Origin: Mesobacillus jeotgali
Lineage (GTDB): Bacteria; Bacillota; Bacilli; Bacillales; Cytobacillaceae
DNA: 64,000 bases
NCBI RefSeq assembly: GCF_014856545.2
Contig: NZ_CP109811.1
Span: 1,296,001 to 1,360,000, forward strand
Reading direction: 5' to 3'
How positions within the stretch are numbered: the stretch's first letter is position 1; each line of letters starts with the position of its first letter. Under the pieces are notes generated by a model. That model was not told the origin of the DNA, ran no database searches, and was given only the letters and a program-made list of their open reading frames with translations. Shown here piece by piece: positions 14,205-22,151 of this stretch. The position numbers and the translations under genes are program-made.

Positions 14205-16070
14205 GTGTGCCAGGCATGTTCATTAACTTGGCGGTGAAAGTCCGCTATGGGCGTTGGGATATGCGAACCATTAGCTGAAGGCAAGGGTGTCCGTGGCGAC
14301 GCGGAATCTGAAGGAAGCCCTAGGCAAATCCTCGGTCTGAGGTACACGAATCACATTTGAGGTTTTCATTCCTGGATGAGTCTGCAAAACAAGATGAAGT
14401 CCAAAATATCCCCGGATGGAATGGAAATAAATGTGGCAGATACATGAGGAGAAAGTGAATGAACTTACCCTGGGAGATCTCTTAACCTCCCTGACGGGAA
14501 CCTATTTAGCGATAAATAGCTGAGTTAAGAGAAGTCAGCAGAAGTCATAGTATCAACCTCTTGGTTGAGAAGGACTGAACGAAAGGAGTGACCATGTTAG
14601 AGCCATTTACAAAGAGGCAATGACACAGTAAACCAGAAGGGCTTTGGAGAAGAAGATTGGACGGAATCCAGGAGATCTTCTTTTGAAGCGTGGAGCCACT
14701 TTGTACAAACTTGATGACATGGGACCAATATGGAAACTAATGATAGTTTAATTCAAAGAATTATAAGTCCAGAAAACCTAAACCTAGCCTTTCTGAAGGT
14801 AAAAAGAAATAAAGGGGCAGCTGGTGTCGATGCGAAAGATATAGAAGCTACCCGCCTTCATCTTAAAGAGCAAGGACAGGAAATCATCAGGCTTATACAG
14901 GACGGAAAATATAAGCCCCAGCCGGTAAGAAGAGTCGAAATTCCCAAACCAGATGGCGGGAAGAGAAAGTTAGGAATCCCAACAGTAACAGACCGTGTTT
15001 TCCAACAGGCTATGGTTCAAGTCCTAACCCCTATATTTGATAGACAATTTAGCCATTATAGCTATGGTTTTAGACCGAACAAGAGCGCACATCAAGCTAT
15101 CGAACAGGCTAGGTCATTCATTGACGACGGATATCAATTTGTGGTGGACATTGACCTGGAGAAATTCTTCGATAAAGTGAATCATGATAAACTCATGTCC
15201 CTAATTTCCAAGACAATAGAGGACAAACCCACTTTGAAGTTAATCCGACGGTATTTACAAGCAGGAATTATGGAGAATGGATTAGTTACAGTAAATAAAG
15301 AAGGGACCCCTCAAGGAGGTCCGCTAAGCCCTCTCCTTAGTAACATCATGCTAAATGAACTGGATAAGGAAATTGAAAAACGTGGACATAAATTTGTCCG
15401 TTATGCCGATGACTGCAACATATACGTTAAGAGTCTAAAAGCTGGAGAACGGGTTAAACAGGGTATCACGGATTTTATCGAGAGAAAGTTAAAACTGAAG
15501 GTCAACGAGGAGAAAAGTGCAGTGGGAAAGCCATCGGCACGTATATTCTTAGGGATGAGTTTTTACTCTTCGAGCAACAAAACCCGGATATACGTGCCGA
15601 AGAAGTCGAAAAAGAGACTCGAGGAAAAGCTTAAAAGGTTAACAAACCGTAACTGGGGAATTGCCATGGAATACCGAATCCTTAAAATCAACCAACTAAT
15701 CCAGGGATGGGGAAATTACTTCAAAGTAGCTGATATCAAGAGATATGCAGAAAAGATAGACGGTCATATCAGGAGAAGGCTACGTGCTTGTCGCTGGAAA
15801 GAATGGAAGAAAACCAGGACTAAATTCCGGAATCTGATTAGATTAGGAATTAAAAGATATAAAGCCTGGCAATATGCAAACTCCCGAAAGGGATACTGGA
15901 GAAATTCAAAGAGTCCTGCCTTGGATCAAGCCATGAATAATAAATACTGGCTTCAGCAAGGGTTGAAACAATTAACAAACATTATTACATAAACTTTCGA
16001 ACCGCCGTATACCGAACGGTACGTACGGTGGTGTGAGAGGTCGGGGGTTAATCACCCCCTCCTACTCGAT
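14205..16070 (+). mobile_element. Group II intron (class C-like) with reverse transcriptase
   Basis: The 5' end is GTGTGCC at 14205, matching the GUGYG intron start. A structured 5' RNA region of about 520 nt precedes the RT gene. After the ORF, domain V is recognisable (GAACCGCCG...CGGTGG, about 15999-16032), then domain VI with the GGGGG/CCCCC stem and the end CCTACTCGAT at about 16070. Insertion directly behind a Rho-independent terminator and the absence of an endonuclease domain fit class C introns. Exact 3' end inferred from the terminal AT. Same orientation as the flanking genes. Confidence 0.85.
14730..15992 (+). CDS. ltrA: Group II intron reverse transcriptase/maturase
   Basis: A 420-residue intron-encoded protein. 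The RT fingers-palm has KPDGGKRKLGIPTV, YGFRPNKSAHQA, TPQGGPLSPLLSNI and the catalytic R-Y-A-D-D (about residue 226). A maturase/X domain follows (INQLIQGWGNYF, about residue 325). There is no C-terminal HNH endonuclease, as expected for class C RTs that use replication forks or terminators for mobility. The frame is intact. It helps splice the intron and copy it into new sites. Confidence 0.94.
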   Translation: METNDSLIQRIISPENLNLAFLKVKRNKGAAGVDAKDIEATRLHLKEQGQEIIRLIQDGKYKPQPVRRVEIPKPDGGKRKLGIPTVTDRVFQQAMVQVLTPIFDRQFSHYSYGFRPNKSAHQAIEQARSFIDDGYQFVVDIDLEKFFDKVNHDKLMSLISKTIEDKPTLKLIRRYLQAGIMENGLVTVNKEGTPQGGPLSPLLSNIMLNELDKEIEKRGHKFVRYADDCNIYVKSLKAGERVKQGITDFIERKLKLKVNEEKSAVGKPSARIFLGMSFYSSSNKTRIYVPKKSKKRLEEKLKRLTNRNWGIAMEYRILKINQLIQGWGNYFKVADIKRYAEKIDGHIRRRLRACRWKEWKKTRTKFRNLIRLGIKRYKAWQYANSRKGYWRNSKSPALDQAMNNKYWLQQGLKQLTNIIT

Positions 16071-16110
16071 TTGACAGTTCGGTGTCATATGGACTATTCA
16101 CACAAGAAAA

Positions 16111-16153
16111 TGTGATGTGTTTCACTTATTCATCCTTTCAACTGCTTTATATT
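16111..16153 (+). promoter_or_regulatory. Fnr-type class II promoter of ywiC
   Basis: TGTGA-TGTGTT-TCACT (16111-16126, 9 of 10) is followed after 21 nt by TATATT (16148-16153). Predicted +1 is near 16160. It lies only 41 bp beyond the intron end, so the intron did not disrupt it. Confidence 0.75.
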
Positions 16154-16184
16154 TAAGGTAAGAAACATAAGGGAGTGTTCATTC

Positions 16185-16670
16185 ATGAAGTTATTTATGC
16201 CAAAACAGCATGGAGCCTGGGCGATGTTGATCATCCCTTTCTGGCTTGGAGCAGCGGCAAGTGAAATAGTCTGGCAGCATATCCCGTTTTTTATCGGATG
16301 GCTATTACTATATTTAGGAACATATCCACTTCTATTGATGTTCAAGAAAAAGAAAATCCCATTTTATCGTAAATGGGCCCTTATTTATATGATTCCAGCG
16401 CTTGTGTTCTTAATGGTACCATTGTTCACGTCACCAACAATCGTATCCTTTGGCCTTGCGATGATTCCGTTTTTCATGCTCAATGCATATTTCTCTGCTA
16501 AAAATAAAGATCGTGCTCTCCTTAATGATTTAAGTGCAATCGTTGTTTTCTCTATTGCCGGACTGGCAAGCAGCTATCTCCCGAGTGCGGAAATCAATGA
16601 AAATGCCATTCTTGTTTTTGCTGCCTCAATCCTATTTTTCGCAGGAAGCACATTTTACGTAAAACCATGA
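16185..16670 (+). CDS. ywiC: YwiC-like membrane protein, N-terminal part (frame-split)
   Basis: A 161-residue part of a YwiC-family membrane protein. The N terminus MKLFMPKQHGAWAMLIIPFW is the family hallmark (K-Q-H-G-A-W), followed by about five hydrophobic helices. The frame ends prematurely at VKP-stop (TGA 16668-16670), while the family continues in the -1-shifted frame from 16667. One extra A in the AAAA run at 16661-16664 would restore GTA AAA ACC ATG. B. subtilis ywiC lies beside fnr and narGHJI; its function is unknown. A real mutation, a sequencing error or functional splitting cannot be told apart here. Confidence 0.75.
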   Translation: MKLFMPKQHGAWAMLIIPFWLGAAASEIVWQHIPFFIGWLLLYLGTYPLLLMFKKKKIPFYRKWALIYMIPALVFLMVPLFTSPTIVSFGLAMIPFFMLNAYFSAKNKDRALLNDLSAIVVFSIAGLASSYLPSAEINENAILVFAASILFFAGSTFYVKP

Positions 16671-16900
16671 TCCGAGAGAAGAAAAATAGTCAATTCAAAT
16701 GGATTTCCTGGACATACCATCTTTTAGTCCCTGTTCTGTGGCTCGCAGCCGGAGAAGTCATAGTCGCTGTTGCCGCATTGCCAAGCTTGATCAGAGCAGT
16801 AGTTTTTTATGGCAAACCACTATCCGTAATGAAGGTAGGCATATACGAAATCGTCAACGCCGTCCTGTTCTTTATCATCATGCTGTTTGCGATTTTGTAA
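16667..16900 (+). CDS. ywiC: YwiC-like membrane protein, C-terminal part (frame-split)
   Basis: A 77-residue continuation of the previous gene: MIREKKNSQFKWISWTYH, then two hydrophobic helices (LLVPVLWLAAGEVIVAVAAL and VNAVLFFIIMLFAIL). Its ATG overlaps the TGA of the upstream part (ATGA), so reinitiation could still make both halves. Codon use and hydrophobicity look normal, so if it is a pseudogene the lesion is recent. Confidence 0.65.
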   Translation: MIREKKNSQFKWISWTYHLLVPVLWLAAGEVIVAVAALPSLIRAVVFYGKPLSVMKVGIYEIVNAVLFFIIMLFAIL

Positions 16901-16914
16901 GAACAAACAATAGG

Positions 16915-16947
16915 AAAAGCCGCCAGACTAATTGACTGGCGGCTTTT
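16915..16947. terminator. Bidirectional terminator between ywiC and fnr2
   Basis: AAAAGCCGCCAG (16915-16926) and CTGGCGGCTTTT (16936-16947) form a perfect 12-bp stem with A and T tracts on both sides. Confidence 0.88.
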
Positions 16948-16948
16948 G

Positions 16949-17641
16949 TTATTCAATATTGCAAATTTCAATCGGGCAATTCTCACAATCTATTTCCCTT
17001 TTTAGCTTATTGAGGGCATGGACGGTAATGAATCCTTTATCAATGGAAATGATTTTGCTTTTCCTTAGGTCACTCAATAATCTGTTCACGACTTCGCGTG
17101 AGGTCCCACAGAAGTTTGCGAGTTCCTGGTTTGTAAGTGATACATCAATCTTCAATCCATCTTCCGTCTTAACTCCGTAACTGTTCACCATTCGGATGAG
17201 GGTTGAGTACAAAGCCCCTTTTTTTCCGTGAAGGACGAGATCCCTGAACCTTGTCTGCGATTTGCGGTGCTGCAGGGAAAGCCATTTAACGAGTTCCAGT
17301 GCCAGCCCGCTGTCCTTTTCAATTTCAGTCTCAAGCTTATCCTTCTGTATCACCGCAACCGTACCGCTTTCTGAGGCGCGGGCATTCAATATATGCTGAG
17401 ATGCTGGGCTGAACAGTGATAACTCCCCAACCAACTCGCCAGCAGAACACATTCTGATTGTTAACTCGCGTCCATCCGGAACCATTTTGCTGATCTGAAA
17501 TTTTCCGCTCTGGATAATGTACAGCTCGTCTGCAGTATTTCCTTCTTCAAAAAGAAAGCGCCCTTTGTCAATAGTCTTGATTTTATGGACCTTTTCAAAA
17601 AGCTTATTCAAATTTGGTGACAACGTTGTTGCAGTCAACAT
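16949..17641 (-). CDS. fnr: Fnr-type anaerobic transcription regulator (paralogue 2)
   Basis: A 230-residue CRP/FNR protein with the same layout as the one at 5175-5873. D134 (FRDLVL) and Cys 219, 222, 227 (C-E-N-C-P-I-E-I-C) match the four B. subtilis Fnr cluster ligands (Asp141, Cys227, Cys230, Cys235). The recognition helix is TSREVVNRLL against TSRESTNRIL in paralogue 1, differing at the middle residues. The ATG at 17641 follows AAGGTGG. The position next to ywiC is as for B. subtilis fnr, so this may be the orthologue and the other copy the extra one (inference). Confidence 0.9.
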   Translation of the reverse strand: MLTATTLSPNLNKLFEKVHKIKTIDKGRFLFEEGNTADELYIIQSGKFQISKMVPDGRELTIRMCSAGELVGELSLFSPASQHILNARASESGTVAVIQKDKLETEIEKDSGLALELVKWLSLQHRKSQTRFRDLVLHGKKGALYSTLIRMVNSYGVKTEDGLKIDVSLTNQELANFCGTSREVVNRLLSDLRKSKIISIDKGFITVHALNKLKREIDCENCPIEICNIE

Positions 17642-17666
17642 ATGAATACCACCTTATTTATGGGAG

Positions 17667-17750
17667 ATTATACTCCCTTCCGTATCTGATATTAATATAA
17701 TTATATTGTAAAGCATATAAAGCCAGCAATAAAATTGTGAATTGTTCACA
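17667..17750 (-). promoter_or_regulatory. fnr2 promoter and 15-bp TGTGA palindrome
   Basis: On the minus strand TTAATA (-35, 17695-17690), 17-bp spacer and TATAAT (-10, 17672-17667) form a good SigA promoter. The -10 is itself enclosed by GGGAG/CTCCC arms. Upstream at 17736-17750 is TGTGAATTGTTCACA, a Fnr/Rex-like dyad with N5 rather than N6 between TGTGA and TCACA, centred about 83 bp before the predicted start. It lies between divergent fnr2 and argC; which regulator binds is unknown. Confidence 0.5.
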
Positions 17751-17767
17751 TATTGTTAATAAATCTG

Positions 17768-17845
17768 TTGCGTTTTCTTCTCTTTGTTTTTATAATAAAA
17801 AGAAATTTATTTATAAATATAAATAAACATGATTATTTATGCATA
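17768..17845 (+). promoter_or_regulatory. argC promoter with ARG-box-like operator
   Basis: TTGCGT (17768-17773), 17-bp spacer, TATAAT (17791-17796). Downstream, CATGATTATTTATGCATA (17828-17845) matches the conserved positions of the AhrC/ArgR ARG box (CATGAAT...ATKCA), and the AT-rich stretch 17800-17827 could hold a second box. This implies arginine repression of the operon. Confidence 0.6.
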
Positions 17846-17864
17846 CGTTGAAAGGAGGTTTCAA

Positions 17865-18899
17865 GTGAAGGCAGCGATCATTGGCACTACTGGCTATGGG
17901 GGTGGAGAACTAATCCGTGTCCTGGCGAACCATCCATATATCAGTATTCATTCAATTCACACAACAAGAGATGAAAAACCTGTTTCTGAAGAATATCCCC
18001 ACTTAACAGGAATTTTTGATAAGGTCCTCACCAAGATTGATACTGACAAAATTGCCGAGGAAGCAGATATTGTGTTCCTGGCAACCCCATCAAGTGTTTC
18101 CGGAAAGCTTGTAGAATCTTTTCTCAATAAGAATATTAAAGTCATTGATTTATCAGGTGACTTGAGATTGAAAGACGCCTCAGCATATGAAGCATGGTAT
18201 AAGCATGAATCAGTCAATGCTTCTATATTGGATGAAGCGGTATACGGACTTAGCGAATGGAATAGGGAGCAAATTATGAATGCAAACCTGCTGGCCAATC
18301 CAGGCTGTTACCCGACTGCAGCTCTCCTTGGGCTGGCACCCGTGCTGATAGAAAAGCTGATTGAATCGAATAGTATCATCATTGATGCCAAGTCTGGAGT
18401 GTCCGGTGCAGGAAGGTCTCCCTCAATGGGTACGTTATACGCTGAGTTAAATGAAAATTTCAAAATTTATAAAGTCAATGAGCACCAGCATATCCCTGAA
18501 ATCGAGCAGCAGCTCAGTCTTTGGAATGGCGAAGAGGTTAGGGTCACCTTCAGTACACATTTAATACCCGTCACAAGAGGAATCATGACAACCATATATG
18601 TTCAGTTAAAAGAAGATCTGGATACTCTGAGACTGCTAGATTTATATAAAGAAACATATGATGGGCACCCATTTATAAGAGTAAGGAAAAGTGGAATATT
18701 CCCTTCAGTCAAAGAGGTCAAGGGATCAAATTACTGTGATATTGGGCTGCATGCGGACAGCAGGACAGGAAGGCTGACGATTGTTTCGGTGATCGATAAT
18801 TTAATGAAAGGCGCTGCAGGGCAGGCGGTTCAAAACGCCAATATCATGTTTGGATTTGAGGAAAGTGCAGGACTGAAGATGATCCCACTTTATCCATAA
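17865..18899 (+). CDS. argC: N-acetyl-gamma-glutamyl-phosphate reductase ArgC
   Basis: A 344-residue enzyme that reduces N-acetylglutamyl phosphate to the semialdehyde with NADPH. The GTG at 17865 follows AAAGGAGG (17851-17858). The Rossmann motif GTTGYGGGELIR is at the N terminus, and the catalytic Cys lies in NPGCYPTAAL (about residue 147). A conserved HQHIPEIEQ segment follows near residue 208. First gene of a seven-gene operon; argJ starts 11 bp after its stop. Confidence 0.95.
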   Translation: MKAAIIGTTGYGGGELIRVLANHPYISIHSIHTTRDEKPVSEEYPHLTGIFDKVLTKIDTDKIAEEADIVFLATPSSVSGKLVESFLNKNIKVIDLSGDLRLKDASAYEAWYKHESVNASILDEAVYGLSEWNREQIMNANLLANPGCYPTAALLGLAPVLIEKLIESNSIIIDAKSGVSGAGRSPSMGTLYAELNENFKIYKVNEHQHIPEIEQQLSLWNGEEVRVTFSTHLIPVTRGIMTTIYVQLKEDLDTLRLLDLYKETYDGHPFIRVRKSGIFPSVKEVKGSNYCDIGLHADSRTGRLTIVSVIDNLMKGAAGQAVQNANIMFGFEESAGLKMIPLYP

Positions 18900-18910
18900 A
18901 GGAGGAAAAT

Positions 18911-20146
18911 ATGTACCAGGCAATGACCGACAAGCAATTAATTAAAAAAATCCCTGCTGGAGGAATTTTAACCCCAAAAGGATTCCAGTGCGGCGGAGTA
19001 CACGCAGGGCTGCGCTATGCCAAGCTTGATTTGGGGATGATTGTAAGCGAGAAGCCGGCCAGTTGTGCCGCCGTTTACACGACAAGTCACTTCCAGGCAG
19101 CACCATTGGCGGTTACCCAGGAAAGTATTGCAGAGGAAAAGGTTCTCCAGGCAATCGTCGTCAACAGTGCATGTGCGAATGCGTGTACCGGAGAACAAGG
19201 GTATCAGGATGCCCTAAAAATGCGGTCATTGGCAGCAGGCAAACTGGGGATTCCTGTTCATCATGTTGCCGTTGCATCCACTGGAGTAATCGGTGAATAT
19301 ATGCAAATGGAAAAAATTGAGTCTGGAATCGGTAAGCTGACCATCGGCAAAACAGCGGATGATACGAAGGATTTCCAAACGGCGATCCTGACAACGGATA
19401 CCGTAATGAAAAGCTGTTGTTATACTGCTGAAATTGACGGGGTAACAGTGAGTATCGGAGGAGCTGCAAAGGGTTCTGGGATGATTCATCCGAATATGGC
19501 CACGATGCTCGGTTTTTTAACAACAGATGCTACTATCTCAAGTGATCATTTGGCGTCCGCGTTAAAGAATGTCACGAATACAACCTTCAATCAAATCACA
19601 GTGGATGGAGATACATCAACGAATGATATGGTGCTGGTAATGGCAAATGGAACTGCAGGAAATCAGCAATTGGACCCAGACCATCCAGATTGGCCAGTTT
19701 TTATAGACTTGTTAAAAGAAAGCTGTGCCAGTCTTGCAAAACAGATTGCCAAGGATGGAGAGGGAGCAACAAAGTTGATTGAGATATCGGTAACAGGCGC
19801 GATGTCTGATGAAGAAGCACGAATGATTGGAAAACAAATCGCCGGGTCTAACCTTGTTAAAACAGCAGTTTACGGAGCGGATGCGAACTGGGGACGGATC
19901 ATTGGCGCAATCGGCCAGAGTGCGGCATCCGTAAATCCGAAAACAGTCGATATATCCCTTGGAGATATTACGATGCTTAAAGATAGTACACCTGTTGCTT
20001 TTGATGAAGATCAGGCGAGGGAGTACCTGATGAATGAAAAGATTGAAATTTTTGTTGACCTGCACTTGGGAGAAGGGAAAGGAATGGCCTGGGGCTGCGA
20101 TCTTTCCTATGATTATGTGAAAATAAATGCAAGCTATCGGACTTAA
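18911..20146 (+). CDS. argJ: Bifunctional ornithine acetyltransferase/N-acetylglutamate synthase ArgJ
   Basis: A 411-residue enzyme that recycles the acetyl group from N-acetylornithine to glutamate and can also use acetyl-CoA. The self-cleavage site is visible in HPNMATMLGFLTTDA (about residues 193-207), where the chain splits before the catalytic Thr into alpha and beta subunits. GADANWGRIIGAIGQS near residue 320 is typical. The ATG at 18911 follows AGGAGG. The ArgJ cycle explains why no separate argA or argE is needed here. Confidence 0.95.
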   Translation: MYQAMTDKQLIKKIPAGGILTPKGFQCGGVHAGLRYAKLDLGMIVSEKPASCAAVYTTSHFQAAPLAVTQESIAEEKVLQAIVVNSACANACTGEQGYQDALKMRSLAAGKLGIPVHHVAVASTGVIGEYMQMEKIESGIGKLTIGKTADDTKDFQTAILTTDTVMKSCCYTAEIDGVTVSIGGAAKGSGMIHPNMATMLGFLTTDATISSDHLASALKNVTNTTFNQITVDGDTSTNDMVLVMANGTAGNQQLDPDHPDWPVFIDLLKESCASLAKQIAKDGEGATKLIEISVTGAMSDEEARMIGKQIAGSNLVKTAVYGADANWGRIIGAIGQSAASVNPKTVDISLGDITMLKDSTPVAFDEDQAREYLMNEKIEIFVDLHLGEGKGMAWGCDLSYDYVKINASYRT

Positions 20147-20159
20147 AGGGGCGAATTAA

Positions 20160-20930
20160 TTGGAAACGGTGGTCATTAAATGCGGCGGAAGTGTGTTAGA
20201 GGAGCTTAATGACAATTTTTTCAATAGTTTAAAAGAATTGATGGAGGATGGGTTCTATCCCGTCATCGTTCACGGGGGCGGGCCAGCAATCAACTACATG
20301 CTTGATTTATATGGAATCCCGGCAGTTTTCAAAGAAGGTCTTCGCGTGACGTGCGAAAAGACGATCGGAATCGTTGAAATGGTACTATCCGGACAGACGA
20401 ACCGGCGGCTGTGCAGCATGCTGATGAAGCAGGACTTCAATGCTTTAGGCATCAATGGGAGCGATGGTCTTTGCCTTCAGGCCGAATATATTGATAAGCA
20501 GAGCTTAGGATATGTTGGGTCGATCACCCAGGTAAACACTGACTTGATTATGCTGGCGCTTCAAAATGGCTATATTCCTGTGATTACGCCAATCGGTATT
20601 GCCAAGGATGGCAGCAAGCTAAATATAAATGGCGATTATGCAGCTGCATCGATTGCGAAAGCCTTGAAGGCTGAACGTTGTGCTTTCGTAACCAATGTGG
20701 ATGGGGTCCAGATAGATGGTAAGCTGGTGACCGAAATGACTGATAGTCAAATAGAGAGCTACATTTCTGATGGAAGCATCTATGGAGGAATGGTTCCAAA
20801 AGTGAAATCCGCATTGACGGCTACAGCGGCGGGCGTAGATCCTGTCATGATTATTTCTGGCAAAAAGCGATTCTATAAAAATAACTGCTGGCATGGAACA
20901 GCGATTGCCGCAAAAGAAGAGGTGTTTTAA
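20160..20930 (+). CDS. argB: Acetylglutamate kinase ArgB
   Basis: A 256-residue amino-acid kinase. The start is TTG at 20160 after AAAGGGG, giving METVVIKCGGSVLE. Conserved motifs are K-C-G-G-S (ATP), VHGGGPAIN (about residue 38) and the C-terminal GGMVPKVKSA. It phosphorylates N-acetylglutamate, in many species the arginine-inhibited step. The stop TAA shares its last A with the argD ATG. Confidence 0.94.
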   Translation: METVVIKCGGSVLEELNDNFFNSLKELMEDGFYPVIVHGGGPAINYMLDLYGIPAVFKEGLRVTCEKTIGIVEMVLSGQTNRRLCSMLMKQDFNALGINGSDGLCLQAEYIDKQSLGYVGSITQVNTDLIMLALQNGYIPVITPIGIAKDGSKLNINGDYAAASIAKALKAERCAFVTNVDGVQIDGKLVTEMTDSQIESYISDGSIYGGMVPKVKSALTATAAGVDPVMIISGKKRFYKNNCWHGTAIAAKEEVF

Positions 20931-22084
20931 TGAGCCATTTATTCCCTACCTATCAGCGATGGGAAATACAGCCTGTAAAAGCAGCAGGGACGATTCTTTA
21001 TGGAGAGGACGGCCAGCAATACCTTGATTTCACTTCAGGCATTGGTGTCTGCAATTTGGGCCATCGACCTGAAGCAGTAGAACATGCGGTCAAGGAACAG
21101 TTGGAAATATTCTGGCACGTTTCAAATCTGTTCCCGCAGAGAATCCAGGAAGAAGCAGCCAAAAGGCTTGCAGAAGCATCAGGACTGGATTATGTATTTT
21201 TTGCCAATAGCGGTGCTGAAGCAAACGAAGCAGCTATTAAACTGGCAAGGAAAGCCACCGGGCGCACCAAAATCATCACGTTCCTGCAATCCTTTCACGG
21301 CAGGACTTTCGCCGGCATGGCTGCCACTGGACAGGATAAAATCAAGCAGGGGTTTGGCAGCATGCTTGAAACATTTATCCATCTGCCATTCAATGACCTG
21401 GATGCACTAAAAACTGAAATTGATTCTGATACAGCTGCGGTAATGATTGAAATTGTCCAGGGTGAGGGCGGAATCCATGTCGTAACAAATGAATTTATAA
21501 AGGAAGCGGCAAGTTTATGTGCTGAAAAAGGCGTACTGCTAATTATCGATGAAATCCAGACCGGCATCGGCCGGACGGGGAGACCATTTGCATTTCAGCA
21601 TTTTGGGATAAAACCTGATATTATAACCGTTGCAAAAGGGCTTGGGAATGGGTTTCCAATAGGAGCTGCCGTCGGCAAAGCTGGTCTCGCAAAGTTTTTT
21701 GGTCCGGGCAGCCATGGATCGACATTTGGCGGTAATCCGATCAGTATGGCGGCAGCGATAGCCGTTATGGACATTATTTTTAATGAAGGATTCCTTGAAG
21801 AGGCATCTGCCAATGGAAGATTACTATTTGAGTTACTTCATAAGGACCTCGGTTGGATGGAAGTGGTTAAAGACATCAGGGGACTGGGATTGATGGCTGG
21901 AATTGAACTGAAAGTCGCTGCACAGCCAATTTTAGCTGAATTGAGGAAATCCGGAATGATTGCTTTGCCGGCAGGAGAAAAGGTTGTCCGTCTGCTTCCG
22001 CCGCTGAATGTAACAGAAGAAGAGATCGAGAAGGCAGTGTCATTGATGAAAGTCGCACTAAGTAACTATAAGGTAACAGTATAA
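20930..22084 (+). CDS. argD: Acetylornithine aminotransferase ArgD
   Basis: A 384-residue class III PLP aminotransferase making N-acetylornithine. Motifs include [15 protein letters not shown] (about residue 88), the PLP-contacting [15 protein letters not shown] (about residue 204), and [13 protein letters not shown] with the Schiff-base lysine (about residue 235). Its ATG overlaps the argB stop by one base. Followed by 67 AT-rich bases before carA. Confidence 0.94.
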   Translation: MSHLFPTYQRWEIQPVKAAGTILYGEDGQQYLDFTSGIGVCNLGHRPEAVEHAVKEQLEIFWHVSNLFPQRIQEEAAKRLAEASGLDYVFFANSGAEANEAAIKLARKATGRTKIITFLQSFHGRTFAGMAATGQDKIKQGFGSMLETFIHLPFNDLDALKTEIDSDTAAVMIEIVQGEGGIHVVTNEFIKEAASLCAEKGVLLIIDEIQTGIGRTGRPFAFQHFGIKPDIITVAKGLGNGFPIGAAVGKAGLAKFFGPGSHGSTFGGNPISMAAAIAVMDIIFNEGFLEEASANGRLLFELLHKDLGWMEVVKDIRGLGLMAGIELKVAAQPILAELRKSGMIALPAGEKVVRLLPPLNVTEEEIEKAVSLMKVALSNYKVTV

Positions 22085-22151
22085 ATTTTTTTAAACTTTA
22101 ATGTATAAAAATAAATATATTTAAATAAATATACGTTTGGAGATGTGTCTA

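Noticed and set aside
16699-16935. Frame overlapping the second half of ywiC
   Set aside because: The 16667-16900 frame continues the YwiC hydrophobic pattern; this one is a charged shadow that runs into the terminator.
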